From: Burkholderiaceae bacterium | GTDB lineage: Bacteria > Pseudomonadota > Gammaproteobacteria > Burkholderiales > Burkholderiaceae_D | Assembly: GCA_023653025.1 (NCBI GenBank) | Contig: JAMNXS010000023.1 | Span: 1-37,883, forward strand | Direction: 5' to 3' | Length of the DNA: 37,883 nucleotides | Shown: piece after piece, positions 1 to 10,302 of the stretch | Layout: the number at the start of each line of letters is the position of its first letter | Position numbering within the stretch: position 1 is the first letter of the stretch | Made by a program: the position numbers and the translations under genes | The notes under the pieces: model-generated | Seen by the model: only the letters and a program-made list of their open reading frames with translations | Database searches by the model: none | Told to the model about the DNA's origin: nothing

Positions 1-905
1 CGGTGCGGGAACGAGAGCTTCGAGTGCGCGCCGGCGCCGATGCCGAGGTAGTCGCCAAACTCCCAGTAGTTGAGGTTGTGCCGCGCGCGGCGGCCGGGCC
101 TCGCGTAGGCGGAGACTTCGTAGTGCTCGTAACCCCGCGCCTGCATCAGCTCGCCGATCATCTGCTGCATGGCCGCGCTGCTGTCGTCGTCCGGCAGCGC
201 GGGCGGGTACTTCGCGAACACGGTGTTGGGCTCGAGCGTCAGGTGGTACAGCGACAGGTGCGGCGCAGCGAAGGAGAAGGCCGTCTCGACGTCGCGCCGG
301 GCCTCGTCCGGCGTCTGCGACGGCAGCGCGTACATGAGGTCGAGGTTGAAGTTGTCGAAGCTGGCCTGCGCGATTTCGATGGCGCGCCGCGCCTCGTCGC
401 CGTCATGGATGCGCCCGAGCGCCTGCAGGTGGCGCGAGTCGAAACTCTGGATGCCGATCGACAGGCGGTTGACGCCGCTGGCCGCATAGCTGCGGAACTT
501 GTCGCTCTCGAAGCTGCCGGGATTGGCTTCCATCGTGATCTCGGCACCGGCCTCCAGCGGCAGCAGGCTGCGGATGTCGGACATCAGGCGATCCAGCCCC
601 TGCGCCGACATCAGGCTCGGCGTGCCGCCGCCGATGAAGATGCTGACGATCTTGCGGCCCCAGACCAGCGGCAGCGACTGCTCGAGATCGGCACGCAGAG
701 CGTCGAGGTAGGCCGACTCCGGCAATTCGCCGCCGGCCTCGTGCGAGTTGAAATCGCAGTACGGGCACTTGCGCACGCACCACGGAAAATGCACATACAG
801 CGACAGCGGCGGCAGCGCCGTCAGGTTCAGGATGCCGGGCTGCAGGTAGCTGTCGATGACGCGGCGCGGTGCGGCCTGCAAGACCTCGGGACGGATGGGA
901 ATCAT
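1..905 (-). CDS. hemW: HemW-like radical SAM heme chaperone (3' end cut by window)
   Basis: HemW is a radical-SAM protein related to coproporphyrinogen III dehydrogenase and acts as a heme chaperone. The reading frame starts at ATG 905-903 and runs off the left edge, giving about 301 codons. The radical SAM 4Fe-4S motif CVRKCPYC lies at residues 43-50, followed by DFNSH and a GGGTPS glycine-rich stretch, all typical of the family. The N-terminus is some 30 residues longer before the first conserved strand (LSLYVHFPW) than in E. coli HemW, so the start may be further in. Its ATG overlaps the TGA of rdgB (ACATGA), which implies translational coupling in the rph-rdgB-hemW run. The C-terminal HemW domain is outside the window. 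Confidence 0.93.
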   Translation of the reverse strand, partial: MIPIRPEVLQAAPRRVIDSYLQPGILNLTALPPLSLYVHFPWCVRKCPYCDFNSHEAGGELPESAYLDALRADLEQSLPLVWGRKIVSIFIGGGTPSLMSAQGLDRLMSDIRSLLPLEAGAEITMEANPGSFESDKFRSYAASGVNRLSIGIQSFDSRHLQALGRIHDGDEARRAIEIAQASFDNFNLDLMYALPSQTPDEARRDVETAFSFAAPHLSLYHLTLEPNTVFAKYPPALPDDDSSAAMQQMIGELMQARGYEHYEVSAYARPGRRARHNLNYWEFGDYLGIGAGAHSKLSFPH

Positions 906-1482
906 GTCAGCTTATCGATCAGCGCGCGCAATGCCTGGCCGCGATGCGACAGCCGGTTCTTTTCTTCGGCGGGCAGCTCGGCAGCGGTCTTGCCGAGCCC
1001 GCGCACGACAAAATGCGGATCGTAACCAAAGCCGCCCTGCCCGCGCGGCGCAGCGACGATGTCGCCCAGCCAGCGCCCGTCGGCGATCACGGGTTGCGGG
1101 TCGTCGGCATGGCGAACGAACACCAGCACGCAGTAGTAGTACGCGGACTGGTCGACGTGGGCCGCCAGTTCGCGTACCAACTTCGCGTTGTTGGCGGCAT
1201 CGGACTTCGACTCGCCCGCATAGCGCGCCGACAGCACGCCCGGTGCGCCGCCTAGCGCGGGAACGCAGAGGCCGGAATCATCGGCCAGCGCCGGCAGGCC
1301 GGACAGACGCGCGGCGTGGCGGGCCTTGGCCAGCGCGTTCTCGACGAAGGTCGGGTACGGCTCGTCGGCCTCGGGAATCCCGAGCTCGCCCTGCGCGGTC
1401 AGTGCGAAGCCGAGCGGCGACAGCAGTTGCGACAACTCGACCAGCTTGCCGCGGTTATTCGACGCGAGGACCAGCGGCTGCG

Positions 1483-1486
<4 letters not shown>
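902..1486 (-). CDS. rdgB: dITP/XTP pyrophosphatase RdgB
   Basis: This Ham1/RdgB-family nucleotide-sanitising enzyme hydrolyses dITP, XTP and ITP to the monophosphates and so keeps deaminated purines out of DNA. The 194-residue length is normal for the family. The N-terminal [14 protein letters not shown] carries the nucleotide-binding SNNxGK motif. [18 protein letters not shown] is the conserved catalytic and metal-binding segment, and GGFGYDPHF and LSHRGQAL near the C-terminus are also family signatures. The start overlaps the stop of rph by four bases (ATGA) and the stop overlaps the hemW start, so the three are almost certainly co-transcribed. Confidence 0.97.
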
Positions 1487-2220
<734 letters not shown>

Positions 2221-2292
2221 GGGTGGTTCCTTGGAGTCGAGATAAAAAAACGCAGGGCGGGCGGGGCAGCAGGCGCAACGCGCCGGGTAACT

Positions 2293-3120
2293 CTATGACC
2301 GCTGCACCGGATGGATGGAGGTAATGACCTGGTTCCGGGGCAAGCCATCGGTCATCAGCAAATCCTGGCCGGGGTCGCGCAGATCGTCCAGCCAGGTGAC
2401 GGCCAGCGCGGTGACATTATCGCCGTTTTTGCCGTTGGCCACGTCGGCCTGCCGCACCAGCGCGGGTATCGCGTCGTCGAGCGGGCCGGCGGAGAGCCGG
2501 TAGGCCATTTCATGCTCGCGCACGCCGGACCACAGGCCGTCCGAGCACAGCAGCAGCTGGTCGCCGGACTGCAACTGGACCGGCGGCGCCTTGTCCACCC
2601 GCGGCAGGGTCGGCGAGCCGAGGCAGTTGTAGAGCTTGTTGCGGTCCGGATGGTTCGCGCGCTCGGCCGGCGACACCTTGCCGAGCGCCACCAGCCGCTC
2701 GAGGTGGGAATGATCGACGGTGCGCGCCAGTATGCGCCCCCGGCGCAGCCAGTACAGGCGGGAATCGCCGCAGTGCGCCCACCAGGCCATGCCCTGCTGG
2801 ACGAGACAGGCGACGATGGTGGTGCGCGGCGTGTCGGGCAGGCGGTGCGTCGCCCGGTAGCCCAGCAGCGACTGGTGCGCGGCGAACACCAGTTCGTCCA
2901 GCAGCGCCTGCGGGTCGGCCACGGTCGGCACGGCGCGCTCGCGGAACAGCGCCCCCGCCGTCTGCAGGCTCAGCGAGGCGGCGATCTCGCCGTGCAGGTG
3001 GCCGCCCATGCCGTCGGCCAGCAGCAGCAGCAAGGCGTCGCGCGAGAAGCAGTAGCCCATCCGGTCCTGGTTGCTCGGACGGCCGCCGATCAGACTCTCC
3101 TGGTAGACCGCAAAGCGCAT
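2293..3120 (-). CDS. PP2C-family serine/threonine phosphatase
   Basis: This is a metal-dependent PP2C (PPM) protein phosphatase of 275 residues. The metal-binding motifs are intact: ADGMGG with Asp36, HCGDSRLYW around 117-124, SDGLW at 193-197 and NGDNVT near 232-237. There is no membrane segment, so it is probably cytoplasmic. It starts two bases after the stop of the upstream Ser/Thr kinase gene, which makes the two a kinase/phosphatase pair that probably act on the same substrates. The frame stays open further upstream inside the kinase gene, but the MRFAVYQESLIGGR start fits the family. The substrate is unknown. Confidence 0.92.
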   Translation of the reverse strand: MRFAVYQESLIGGRPSNQDRMGYCFSRDALLLLLADGMGGHLHGEIAASLSLQTAGALFRERAVPTVADPQALLDELVFAAHQSLLGYRATHRLPDTPRTTIVACLVQQGMAWWAHCGDSRLYWLRRGRILARTVDHSHLERLVALGKVSPAERANHPDRNKLYNCLGSPTLPRVDKAPPVQLQSGDQLLLCSDGLWSGVREHEMAYRLSAGPLDDAIPALVRQADVANGKNGDNVTALAVTWLDDLRDPGQDLLMTDGLPRNQVITSIHPVQRS

Positions 3121-3122
3121 GG

Positions 3123-4088
3123 TCAGTGCATCGCCTTCAGGAGCCGCGACAGCAGGCCCGGCGGATGCACCGCCGCGTCGGCATGGGCCGGCGCCACGGC
3201 ATCGGCCAGCGGCCGCATCAGCTTCTGCAGCGCATACACGCTCTGCGGACGCTGCAGCGGGTCGAGTTGCAGGCTCCAGCGCACAAGGTCGATCAGCTCG
3301 GCAGAGTACAGGCTGTGCAGCGCGTCGAGGTAGCCGTCCATCCGGTCTTCGCGCTTGCGCTCGACCGAGGATTGCGGCGGTACGCCGACCATGCAGGTGA
3401 AGATGGTGGCGCCGATGCTGTAGATGTCGGTCCACGGGCCCAGCCCCTGGCGCGCATGAAGCTCGGGTGCGGCGAAGCCCGGCGTGTACATCGGATGCAG
3501 GCGCGACAGGTCGGCGTGCAGCGTCTGCCGTGCGGCGCCAAAGTCGAGCAGGATCGGCGTGCCGTCTTCTCGAAGGTAAATGTTGGCCGGCTTGAGGTCG
3601 AGGTGCAGCAGCTTGCGTGTGTGGACTTCGCGTAGCGCATCCATCACCTGCGCGAAGGTGGCGCGGAGGCCGCGCTCGGATACCAGCGGCTTGGCGCCCT
3701 TCTGCCGGCGGCGCGCGATGTGTTCCTGCAGCGACCGCCCGCGTTCGTAGGCCATCACCATGTAGACGGTGTCGTGCGCACGGAAAAAATTCAGCACCCG
3801 CACCACGTTCGGATGGACGATGGCCGACAGCGCCCTGCCCTCGTCGAAAAAGAACTTCATGCCGACGCGGTACAGCTCGAGATGCTCGGGCGCGACCACT
3901 GGCGCAAGCTGCCCCGGCATGCGCCGTGCGAGCGCGGCCGGCAGGTACTCCTTGATCGCAACGTCGCTGCCGTCGGCATCCTGCGCGAGATAGACGATGC
4001 TGAAGCCGCCCACCGCAATCTTCTTTAGAATGCGGTACCCGTCAAGCTCCAGTCCCTCCGGCAAGGCTGCGTTGTGTTGACCGGCCAT
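3123..4088 (-). CDS. Serine/threonine protein kinase (Hanks type)
   Basis: This 321-residue protein is a eukaryotic-like kinase. The glycine loop is near 25-33 (AVGGFSIVY), the ATP-binding lysine is Lys46 in VAIKEYLP, the catalytic loop is HLDLKPAN with Asp164, and DFG is at 182-184. Leucine replaces the usual HRD arginine (HLD), so activation may not need activation-loop phosphorylation. The C-terminal 40 residues are low in complexity and no clear membrane helix or sensor domain is visible, so it is probably soluble. ATG 4088 was chosen over the long upstream open frame because the latter is only the shadow of yicC. It is the first gene of a minus-strand run with the PP2C phosphatase. Confidence 0.93.
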   Translation of the reverse strand: MAGQHNAALPEGLELDGYRILKKIAVGGFSIVYLAQDADGSDVAIKEYLPAALARRMPGQLAPVVAPEHLELYRVGMKFFFDEGRALSAIVHPNVVRVLNFFRAHDTVYMVMAYERGRSLQEHIARRRQKGAKPLVSERGLRATFAQVMDALREVHTRKLLHLDLKPANIYLREDGTPILLDFGAARQTLHADLSRLHPMYTPGFAAPELHARQGLGPWTDIYSIGATIFTCMVGVPPQSSVERKREDRMDGYLDALHSLYSAELIDLVRWSLQLDPLQRPQSVYALQKLMRPLADAVAPAHADAAVHPPGLLSRLLKAMH

Positions 4089-4122
4089 GTTCTCTGTCGT
4101 GATTGCCCATTCCCGGGAAGGG

Positions 4123-4151
4123 ATTGTGTAGACTGATGTGCATTTTGTAAA
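4123..4151 (-). promoter_or_regulatory. Candidate sigma-70 promoter for the kinase-phosphatase-rph run
   Basis: Reading the minus strand, TTTACA (4151-4146) and CACAAT (4128-4123) are 17 bases apart, giving 5 and 4 of 6 consensus matches. A transcript would begin near 4116, leaving a leader of roughly 28 bases before the kinase ATG. The same 78-base gap must also carry the yicC promoter. The match is moderate and was found by eye. Confidence 0.35.
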
Positions 4152-4166
4152 TACCAGAGGTGTCCC

Positions 4167-5069
4167 TTGACCATCAGCAGTATGACGGGTTACGCAGTCA
4201 GCAGCCGCGACACGGAAGCCGGCGCCATCACGCTCGAACTGCGTAGCGTGAATTCGCGTTTCCTCGATCTGCAGTTCCGTATCAATGACGACTTGCGTTC
4301 GCTCGAACCGCTGCTGCGCGAGGCGATCATCGCCCGCGTTGCCCGGGGAAAGGTTGAATGCCGGCTCTCGTTCGGGCGCAAGGAACGCTCTGCCGGGCTC
4401 GCTGCGAACACCGAACTGCTGACCGCACTGAACGATGTGCAGCAAGCGGTGCTGCAGCGGTTCCCCGATGCCCGGCCGATGAGCGTGAACGAGTTGCTGC
4501 GCTGGCCGGGCGTGCTGGCCGACGCCGAACTCGGCCAGGACACGATGCAGGCCGACGTGCAGGCGACGCTGACGGCGGCGCTGGATGCCTTCGTCGAGTC
4601 GCGCCAGCGCGAGGGCGCAGCACTGGAAACCATGCTGCTGTCGCGCATCGCCGACATCGAGGCGATCGTCGCGCGCGTCACGCCGCTGGTGCCGCAGGCC
4701 GTCGAGCAGTTCCGGCACAAGGCCGTCGAGCGCCTGCAGGAGGCGCTCGGCATCGCGCTGGGCGACGGCAAGGCCGCGCCGGCGAGCGACGATATCCACG
4801 AGCGCATTCGGCAGGAAGTGACGCTGTACGGCATCCGCGTCGATGTCGCCGAGGAACTGACGCGCCTGTCGGGCCATCTGGCCGAAACCCGCGCAATACT
4901 GAAAAAAGGCGGACAGGTCGGCAAGCGGCTCGATTTCATGATGCAGGAACTCAACCGCGAAGCGAACACGCTGGGCTCGAAGGCTGCGGTTAAGGAACTG
5001 GCGGACGCGTCGATGCAGATGAAGCTCCTGATCGAGCAGATGCGCGAACAGGTACAAAACCTGGAGTGA
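4167..5069 (+). CDS. yicC: YicC/YloC-family endoribonuclease
   Basis: YicC-family proteins are stress-linked endoribonucleases that usually sit upstream of gmk. The 300-residue protein carries the conserved N-terminal [18 protein letters not shown] and the C-terminal [22 protein letters not shown] signature. The start is set at TTG 4167 because AGAGG (4156-4160) is six bases upstream and this gives the usual few residues before SMTGYA. ATG 4182 is the alternative, but it lacks a ribosome site. The stop overlaps a GTG three codons before the likely gmk start. Confidence 0.93.
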   Translation: MTISSMTGYAVSSRDTEAGAITLELRSVNSRFLDLQFRINDDLRSLEPLLREAIIARVARGKVECRLSFGRKERSAGLAANTELLTALNDVQQAVLQRFPDARPMSVNELLRWPGVLADAELGQDTMQADVQATLTAALDAFVESRQREGAALETMLLSRIADIEAIVARVTPLVPQAVEQFRHKAVERLQEALGIALGDGKAAPASDDIHERIRQEVTLYGIRVDVAEELTRLSGHLAETRAILKKGGQVGKRLDFMMQELNREANTLGSKAAVKELADASMQMKLLIEQMREQVQNLE

Positions 5070-5071
5070 CG

Positions 5072-5728
5072 ATGACGACGACCACGACCATGACGACACC
5101 GACCTCCTCCGGCTCCGGCAGCCTGTTCATCGTCGCCGCGCCTTCGGGCGCCGGCAAGTCTTCGCTGGTGAATGCCTTGCTCGCCCGGGTGCAGGGCATC
5201 CGGCTGTCGGTTTCGTGCACGACGCGCGCGCCGCGCCCGGGCGAGCAGCATGGGCGCGAGTATTTTTTCCTGGCCGAACCCGAATTCGTCCAGCGCCAGC
5301 AGGCGGGCGAGTTTCTCGAATGGGCGCAGGTGCACGGCAACTACTACGGCACCGCGCGTGCGATGGTCGAGGAGCAGACGCGCGCCGGCCACGATGTGCT
5401 GCTGGAAATCGACTGGCAGGGCGCGCAGCAGATCAGGCGGCAGTTTCCCGATGCGGTGGGGATATTCATCCTTCCGCCTTCGATTGCCGAGCTCGAGCAG
5501 CGGCTGCGCAAGCGCGGACAGGACAGCGACGAGGTCATTGCCAAACGCGTGCGTGCCGCCGCGGGGGAGATCGCGCATGCGGGCGAGTTCGACTATGTTA
5601 TTATCAATGAAAATTTCGAGACAGCCCTGTCGGAGCTTGCTTCGATCGCACTTGCCGCGCGTTGCAGGGTCCGCCAGCAGGCGGCACGACACGACCGCCT
5701 CTTCGCCGACTTCGGCATCCAGCCCTAG
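5072..5728 (+). CDS. gmk: Guanylate kinase
   Basis: Guanylate kinase phosphorylates GMP to GDP and supplies precursors for GTP and (p)ppGpp. The P-loop APSGAGKSS is at about residues 23-31, followed by [13 protein letters not shown] and GREYFF of the GMP-binding region, and [12 protein letters not shown]. The N-terminus has a threonine-rich leader of about 15 residues ([17 protein letters not shown]) that most family members lack. ATG 5072 was taken; an in-frame GTG at 5066 overlapping the yicC stop is the alternative. It lies in the conserved yicC-gmk-rpoZ-spoT order. Confidence 0.96.
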   Translation: MTTTTTMTTPTSSGSGSLFIVAAPSGAGKSSLVNALLARVQGIRLSVSCTTRAPRPGEQHGREYFFLAEPEFVQRQQAGEFLEWAQVHGNYYGTARAMVEEQTRAGHDVLLEIDWQGAQQIRRQFPDAVGIFILPPSIAELEQRLRKRGQDSDEVIAKRVRAAAGEIAHAGEFDYVIINENFETALSELASIALAARCRVRQQAARHDRLFADFGIQP

Positions 5729-5740
5729 TACAAGCCACAT

Positions 5741-5795
5741 ACGCAAGCGACAGACACAGGCGACAGACGCACACGACAGACGCAAGCGACAAGCA
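5741..5795 (+). repeat. Short tandem repeat, about three copies of a 13-base unit
   Basis: Between gmk and rpoZ the sequence repeats CGACAGACGCAAG-like units at 5748-5760, 5761-5773 and 5774-5786, followed by a decayed fourth. The copies differ at two to three positions. It lies in the leader upstream of the rpoZ ribosome site and does not code for anything recognisable. Confidence 0.7.
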
Positions 5796-5837
5796 GCAAC
5801 TTCGCACCGAACAGCAGCACCGTTTTCAGGAGGCCCG

Positions 5838-6041
5838 ATGGCACGCATTACCGTAGAGGATTGTCTGAAGAAGATTCCCAACCGCTTCCAGCTCACGCTG
5901 GCCGCCACCTACCGCGCGCGCCAGCTGTTGCAGGGTCACACGCCGAAGGTCGACAGCGACGACAAGGCGACCGTGACCGCGCTGCGCGAGATCGCCTCCG
6001 GCCAGGTCGGTCTCGAGATGCTGAAGAAGGTACCGACCTAA
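5838..6041 (+). CDS. rpoZ: RNA polymerase omega subunit
   Basis: Omega helps assemble RNA polymerase by chaperoning beta' and forms part of ppGpp site 1. The 67-residue protein begins [17 protein letters not shown], contains the [10 protein letters not shown] helix and ends in a short tail, as is typical in betaproteobacteria. A strong ribosome site (CAGGAGG, 5827-5833) precedes ATG 5838. It is followed by spoT, the usual neighbour, which links the ppGpp-binding subunit with the ppGpp enzyme. Confidence 0.97.
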   Translation: MARITVEDCLKKIPNRFQLTLAATYRARQLLQGHTPKVDSDDKATVTALREIASGQVGLEMLKKVPT

Positions 6042-6150
6042 GTCGAGGACACCCCCACGGGTCGGCATAGCGATGCACACGACCGCTGACACTGCCCCGA
6101 CCTCGCCTTCCCGGAAGGCTCATGCCGCTGCGCCCTCCCGGAGCTCCACC

Positions 6151-8325
6151 ATGAACGAACCCGCCTCGCCGACTGCCGTCGGCGTCGCGTCGGTAACCCA
6201 GCTGAATACCCGGCTGGCAGAGTACCTGACCGCATCCGAGCTGAAGAAGGTCAAGGAAGCCTACCGCTTCTCGGACGAGATGCATCTCGGGCAGGTGCGC
6301 AAGTCGGGCGAGCCCTATATTTCCCATCCGATCGCGGTGGCAGAGATCTGCGCCGAGTGGAAGCTCGACGCCCAGGCGATCATGGCCGCGCTGCTGCATG
6401 ACGTGATGGAAGACCAGGACGTCAAAAAGGACGAACTGATCGAGCGCTTCGGCGCACCGGTCGCGTCGCTCGTCGATGGACTGTCCAAGCTCGACAAGAT
6501 CGAGTTCCAGAGCCAGGTCGAGCAGCAGGCCGAAAATTTCCGCAAGATGCTGCTGGCGATGGCGCGAGACGTGCGCGTGATTCTGGTCAAGCTGGCCGAC
6601 CGCCTGCACAACATGCGCACGCTGGGCGCGATGTCGTCAGACAAGCGCCGACGCATCGCGCGCGAGACGATGGAAGTCTATGTGCCGATCGCGCACCGTC
6701 TTGGCCTCAACAACATTTACCGCGAATTGCAGGAGCTGTCGTTCTGCCACCTGCATCCGGTCCGGCACCGCACGCTGGCCAAGGCAGTCAAGGCCGCGCG
6801 CGGCAACCGGCGCGAAGTGGTCAACAAGATCCTCGAATCGGTGCGCGCGTCGCTGCAGTCGGCCGGCATCGACGCCGCCATCCAGGGCCGGGAAAAGACC
6901 CTGTTCGGCATCTACCGCAAGATGCGCAACAAGCACCTGTCGTTCTCGCAGGTGCTCGATGTCTACGGCTTCCGGGTCGTGGTCGACAGTTTTGCGAGTT
7001 GCTACGTCGCGCTCGGCGTGCTGCACTCGCTGTTCAAGCCGATGCCCGGCAAGTTCAAGGACTACATCGCGATACCGAAGCTCAACGGCTACCAGTCGCT
7101 GCACACCACGCTGATCGGCCCCTACGGCACGCCGGTCGAGTTCCAGATCCGCACCGAGGAGATGAACAAGGTCGCCGAGGCCGGCGTCGCCGCGCACTGG
7201 CTGTACAAGAACCAGGGCGCCGCGCTGACCGACCTGCAGCAGCGCACCCATGCATGGCTGCAGTCGCTGCTCGACATCCAGCACCAGTCGGGCGACTCGG
7301 TGGAGTTCCTCGAGCATGTGAAGGTCGATCTGTTTCCGGACTCGGTGTACGTGTTCACGCCGAAGTCAACGATCATCGCGCTGCCGCGCGGGGCCACGGC
7401 GCTCGATTTTGCGTACACCATCCACACCGACATCGGCGACCATGCGGTGTCGGCCCGGATAAACCACGAGCCCGCCGCGCTGAAGACCGAACTGCGCAAT
7501 GGCGACATTGTCGCCATCGAGGTCTCGGATGACGCACACCCGACGCCGAACTGGCTATCTTTCGTGCGCACCGGCCGCGCGCGCTCGGCAATCCGGCACC
7601 ACCTGCGCTCGATCAACCGCGAGCAGGCGGTCGAGCTGGGCGAGATGCTGCTCGAGCAGGCACTGATGGCGCTGGAAATCGCGCTACCGGTGCCAGCCGA
7701 CGCGCTGGACAAACTGGTCGGCGACACCGGTGCGCGGGCGCTGGACGACATCCATGCCGACATCGGCACCGGCCGCCGGCTGGCCTCGCTGGTCGCTCGC
7801 CACATACAGCGTGTGACGGAAGTGCCGACCGCCAGCGAGGCACCGGCCGAGAAAGCCGAATCTCGCGTCAAGCCGATGGAAATCAGCGGCGACGAGCCGG
7901 CCACTGCCGTGCAATTGGCTACCTGCTGTTCGCCGATACCCGGCGACCGACTTACCGGCAACCTGCGGCGCGACCAGATGCTGGTCGTGCATGCGGCCGA
8001 CTGCGACGGCGCGCGCCGCCAGCGTGCGAAGGAGCCGGGACGCTGGATCGAGGTGTTCTGGTCCGAAGACCCGGTAAGCCGCTCGAGCTGCCGCATCCGC
8101 GTGCTGGTCAGCGACGAGAAGGGTCTGCTGGCGCGGCTGGCGGCGGAGATCAACGAATCGGATGCCAACATTGTCCATGTCGGCATGGACGAGACGCGGC
8201 GCGAGGGCCCGCTGACGGAACTGCGCTTTACCGTCCAGGTCGAGAACCGCGTACACCTCGCCCGGCTGATGCGCAACGTCAAGAGCGTGCACGGCGTCGA
8301 GCGCGTGCTACGCGACCGCGGCTGA
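6151..8325 (+). CDS. spoT: Bifunctional (p)ppGpp synthetase/hydrolase
   Basis: A RelA/SpoT homologue that makes and degrades the stringent-response alarmones. From ATG 6151 (GGAG seven bases upstream) the protein has 724 residues. An in-frame ATG at 6073 would add 26 residues but has no clear ribosome site. The hydrolase HD domain is intact (SHP near 58-60; LLHDVMED with His83-Asp84 and Glu87-Asp88), so degradation should be active. The synthetase domain keeps DVYGFRVV, KDYIAIPK, GYQSLHT and EFQIRTEEM. It is followed by a TGS domain (VFTPKSTIIALPRGAT), a regulatory middle region and a C-terminal ACT domain. The rpoZ-spoT order and intact HD support SpoT rather than RelA. Confidence 0.96.
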   Translation: MNEPASPTAVGVASVTQLNTRLAEYLTASELKKVKEAYRFSDEMHLGQVRKSGEPYISHPIAVAEICAEWKLDAQAIMAALLHDVMEDQDVKKDELIERFGAPVASLVDGLSKLDKIEFQSQVEQQAENFRKMLLAMARDVRVILVKLADRLHNMRTLGAMSSDKRRRIARETMEVYVPIAHRLGLNNIYRELQELSFCHLHPVRHRTLAKAVKAARGNRREVVNKILESVRASLQSAGIDAAIQGREKTLFGIYRKMRNKHLSFSQVLDVYGFRVVVDSFASCYVALGVLHSLFKPMPGKFKDYIAIPKLNGYQSLHTTLIGPYGTPVEFQIRTEEMNKVAEAGVAAHWLYKNQGAALTDLQQRTHAWLQSLLDIQHQSGDSVEFLEHVKVDLFPDSVYVFTPKSTIIALPRGATALDFAYTIHTDIGDHAVSARINHEPAALKTELRNGDIVAIEVSDDAHPTPNWLSFVRTGRARSAIRHHLRSINREQAVELGEMLLEQALMALEIALPVPADALDKLVGDTGARALDDIHADIGTGRRLASLVARHIQRVTEVPTASEAPAEKAESRVKPMEISGDEPATAVQLATCCSPIPGDRLTGNLRRDQMLVVHAADCDGARRQRAKEPGRWIEVFWSEDPVSRSSCRIRVLVSDEKGLLARLAAEINESDANIVHVGMDETRREGPLTELRFTVQVENRVHLARLMRNVKSVHGVERVLRDRG

Positions 8326-8367
8326 GCCAGCGATTTTCCCTGCCTTGCAAAAAGCCTCGGTGCCTGC

Positions 8368-9735
8368 CTAGTGCGCAGCGTGGCCGCCGCGCGTCGCGCG
8401 ACGCCGCAGGCGCCGCACGCCAAACCATACCGCCAGCGCCAGCACCGGCACGGCCACGCCGGTGACGAGTTCGGTGTCCAGATGCAGGCCGCCGGCTTTC
8501 AGGCCCTTCATCAGATAGCTGATCAGCCCCACCAGATAGTACGAAATGGCGACGGCCGACAGGCCCTCGACGGCCTGCTGCAACCGCAGTTGCTGGGCCG
8601 CGCGCGCATTCATTGACGCCAGTATCTGGCTGTTCTGCCTCTCCTGACGGATGCCGACGCTGGTACGCAGCAGCGAGTTGGTGTTGGCGATGCGCTCGGC
8701 CAGCACCTCCTGGCGGCGCGCGGTGGACTCACAGGTATTCATCGCCGGCGCCAGCCGGCGCGCCATGAATTCCTCGACGGTCGGCACGCCCTCGACGCGC
8801 CGCTCGCGCAGTTCGGCGATGCGCGACTGCACGAGGCCGAAATAGGCCTGCGAGGCGGAAAAACGGTAGCTGTCGTCGACCGACAGTTGCTCCAGGCGCG
8901 ACGCCAGCAGCGTGATCTGCTGCAGCAGCGCCTGCTCCTCCTCCATGCCCTGCGCCTCGCTCAGGCCCGGCTTCTGCTGCGCCAGCATGCCGCGCGTCAC
9001 CGACGCCAGCTCGGCCTCGATGTCGTTGAGCACCGGCGCGGCCTGCTGCGCGACCGGCAAGCCCAGCAGCGCCATCACGCGATAGGTCTCGATCTCCAGC
9101 AGCCGCTGCACCAGCCGCCCGGCCTGCATACCTTTGAGGCCGGCATCGAGGACGACGAAGCGGCCGAAGCCGTCGGCATGGATCTGGAAATCGGTCCAGA
9201 CTTGCGCGCTCTCTGCGGCCTCGCAGCCGATGACGGCGTTGGTGTCGAACAGGCGGCGCATCTGGGATACGCTGTCCTCGGCCGAGGCCTGCGCGCGGTC
9301 GAGCGCGATATGGGTGGCGACCAGCAAGCGCCCCTCGAGCGTCAGCAGCCAGGCCTCGGGCAGCTCGGCCGACGGCATGGCGGAGAATATGCCGCCGTCC
9401 TGCGCGGCCGGCCGGCTGGCGGCGACGAAGGTGTAGCCGGCGAATTCGGTATGGCACTCCCACTTCAGGCGGAAGCGCCCGAAATCATGGAAGAAGTACT
9501 TGGCATTACCGGCCGGCGCCGGAACGCCGAAATGCGCACAGAAATCCGCCAGTAGCGCCGACTGCAGGCCGAGCTTGTCGGCTGGCTGCCGCGGCTCGTT
9601 ACGGCCATGGACGGCAAGATGCGTGATTTTTTCGGGTGCGTCGAGCCGGATCGGCGGACGCGAGTGAAGCTCGGCGGCCAGCGGCACGCGCAGTGGATGA
9701 TTGAGCGTGGAATAGACGATGGGCATAGCGCCCAT
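8368..9735 (-). CDS. DUF3422 family membrane-anchored protein
   Basis: This 455-residue protein matches the DUF3422 family, which has no established function. The N-terminal segment MPIVYSTLNHPLRVPLAAELHSRPP is characteristic. The middle is largely helical with coiled-coil potential, and two hydrophobic helices near the C-terminus (around VAISYYLVGLISYLM and VTGVAVPVLALAVWFGV) anchor it in the inner membrane before a basic tail. ATG 9726 is an alternative start three codons in. It follows greB by six bases and is convergent with spoT, 42 bases away. Confidence 0.85.
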   Translation of the reverse strand: MGAMPIVYSTLNHPLRVPLAAELHSRPPIRLDAPEKITHLAVHGRNEPRQPADKLGLQSALLADFCAHFGVPAPAGNAKYFFHDFGRFRLKWECHTEFAGYTFVAASRPAAQDGGIFSAMPSAELPEAWLLTLEGRLLVATHIALDRAQASAEDSVSQMRRLFDTNAVIGCEAAESAQVWTDFQIHADGFGRFVVLDAGLKGMQAGRLVQRLLEIETYRVMALLGLPVAQQAAPVLNDIEAELASVTRGMLAQQKPGLSEAQGMEEEQALLQQITLLASRLEQLSVDDSYRFSASQAYFGLVQSRIAELRERRVEGVPTVEEFMARRLAPAMNTCESTARRQEVLAERIANTNSLLRTSVGIRQERQNSQILASMNARAAQQLRLQQAVEGLSAVAISYYLVGLISYLMKGLKAGGLHLDTELVTGVAVPVLALAVWFGVRRLRRRATRGGHAAH

Positions 9736-9741
9736 TGTACG

Positions 9742-10298
<557 letters not shown>

Positions 10299-10302
<4 letters not shown>

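Noticed and set aside
4124-4153. Plus-strand promoter TTGTGT-N18-TAAATA for yicC
   Set aside because: The predicted start would fall inside the ribosome site of the TTG start, leaving no room for a leader.
3123-5099. 658-residue minus-strand open frame
   Set aside because: Only its last 321 codons are the kinase; the rest is the antisense shadow of yicC with no family resemblance.
7122-8423. 433-residue minus-strand open frame opposite spoT
   Set aside because: Antisense shadow of spoT; Ser/Arg-rich and without domain signals.
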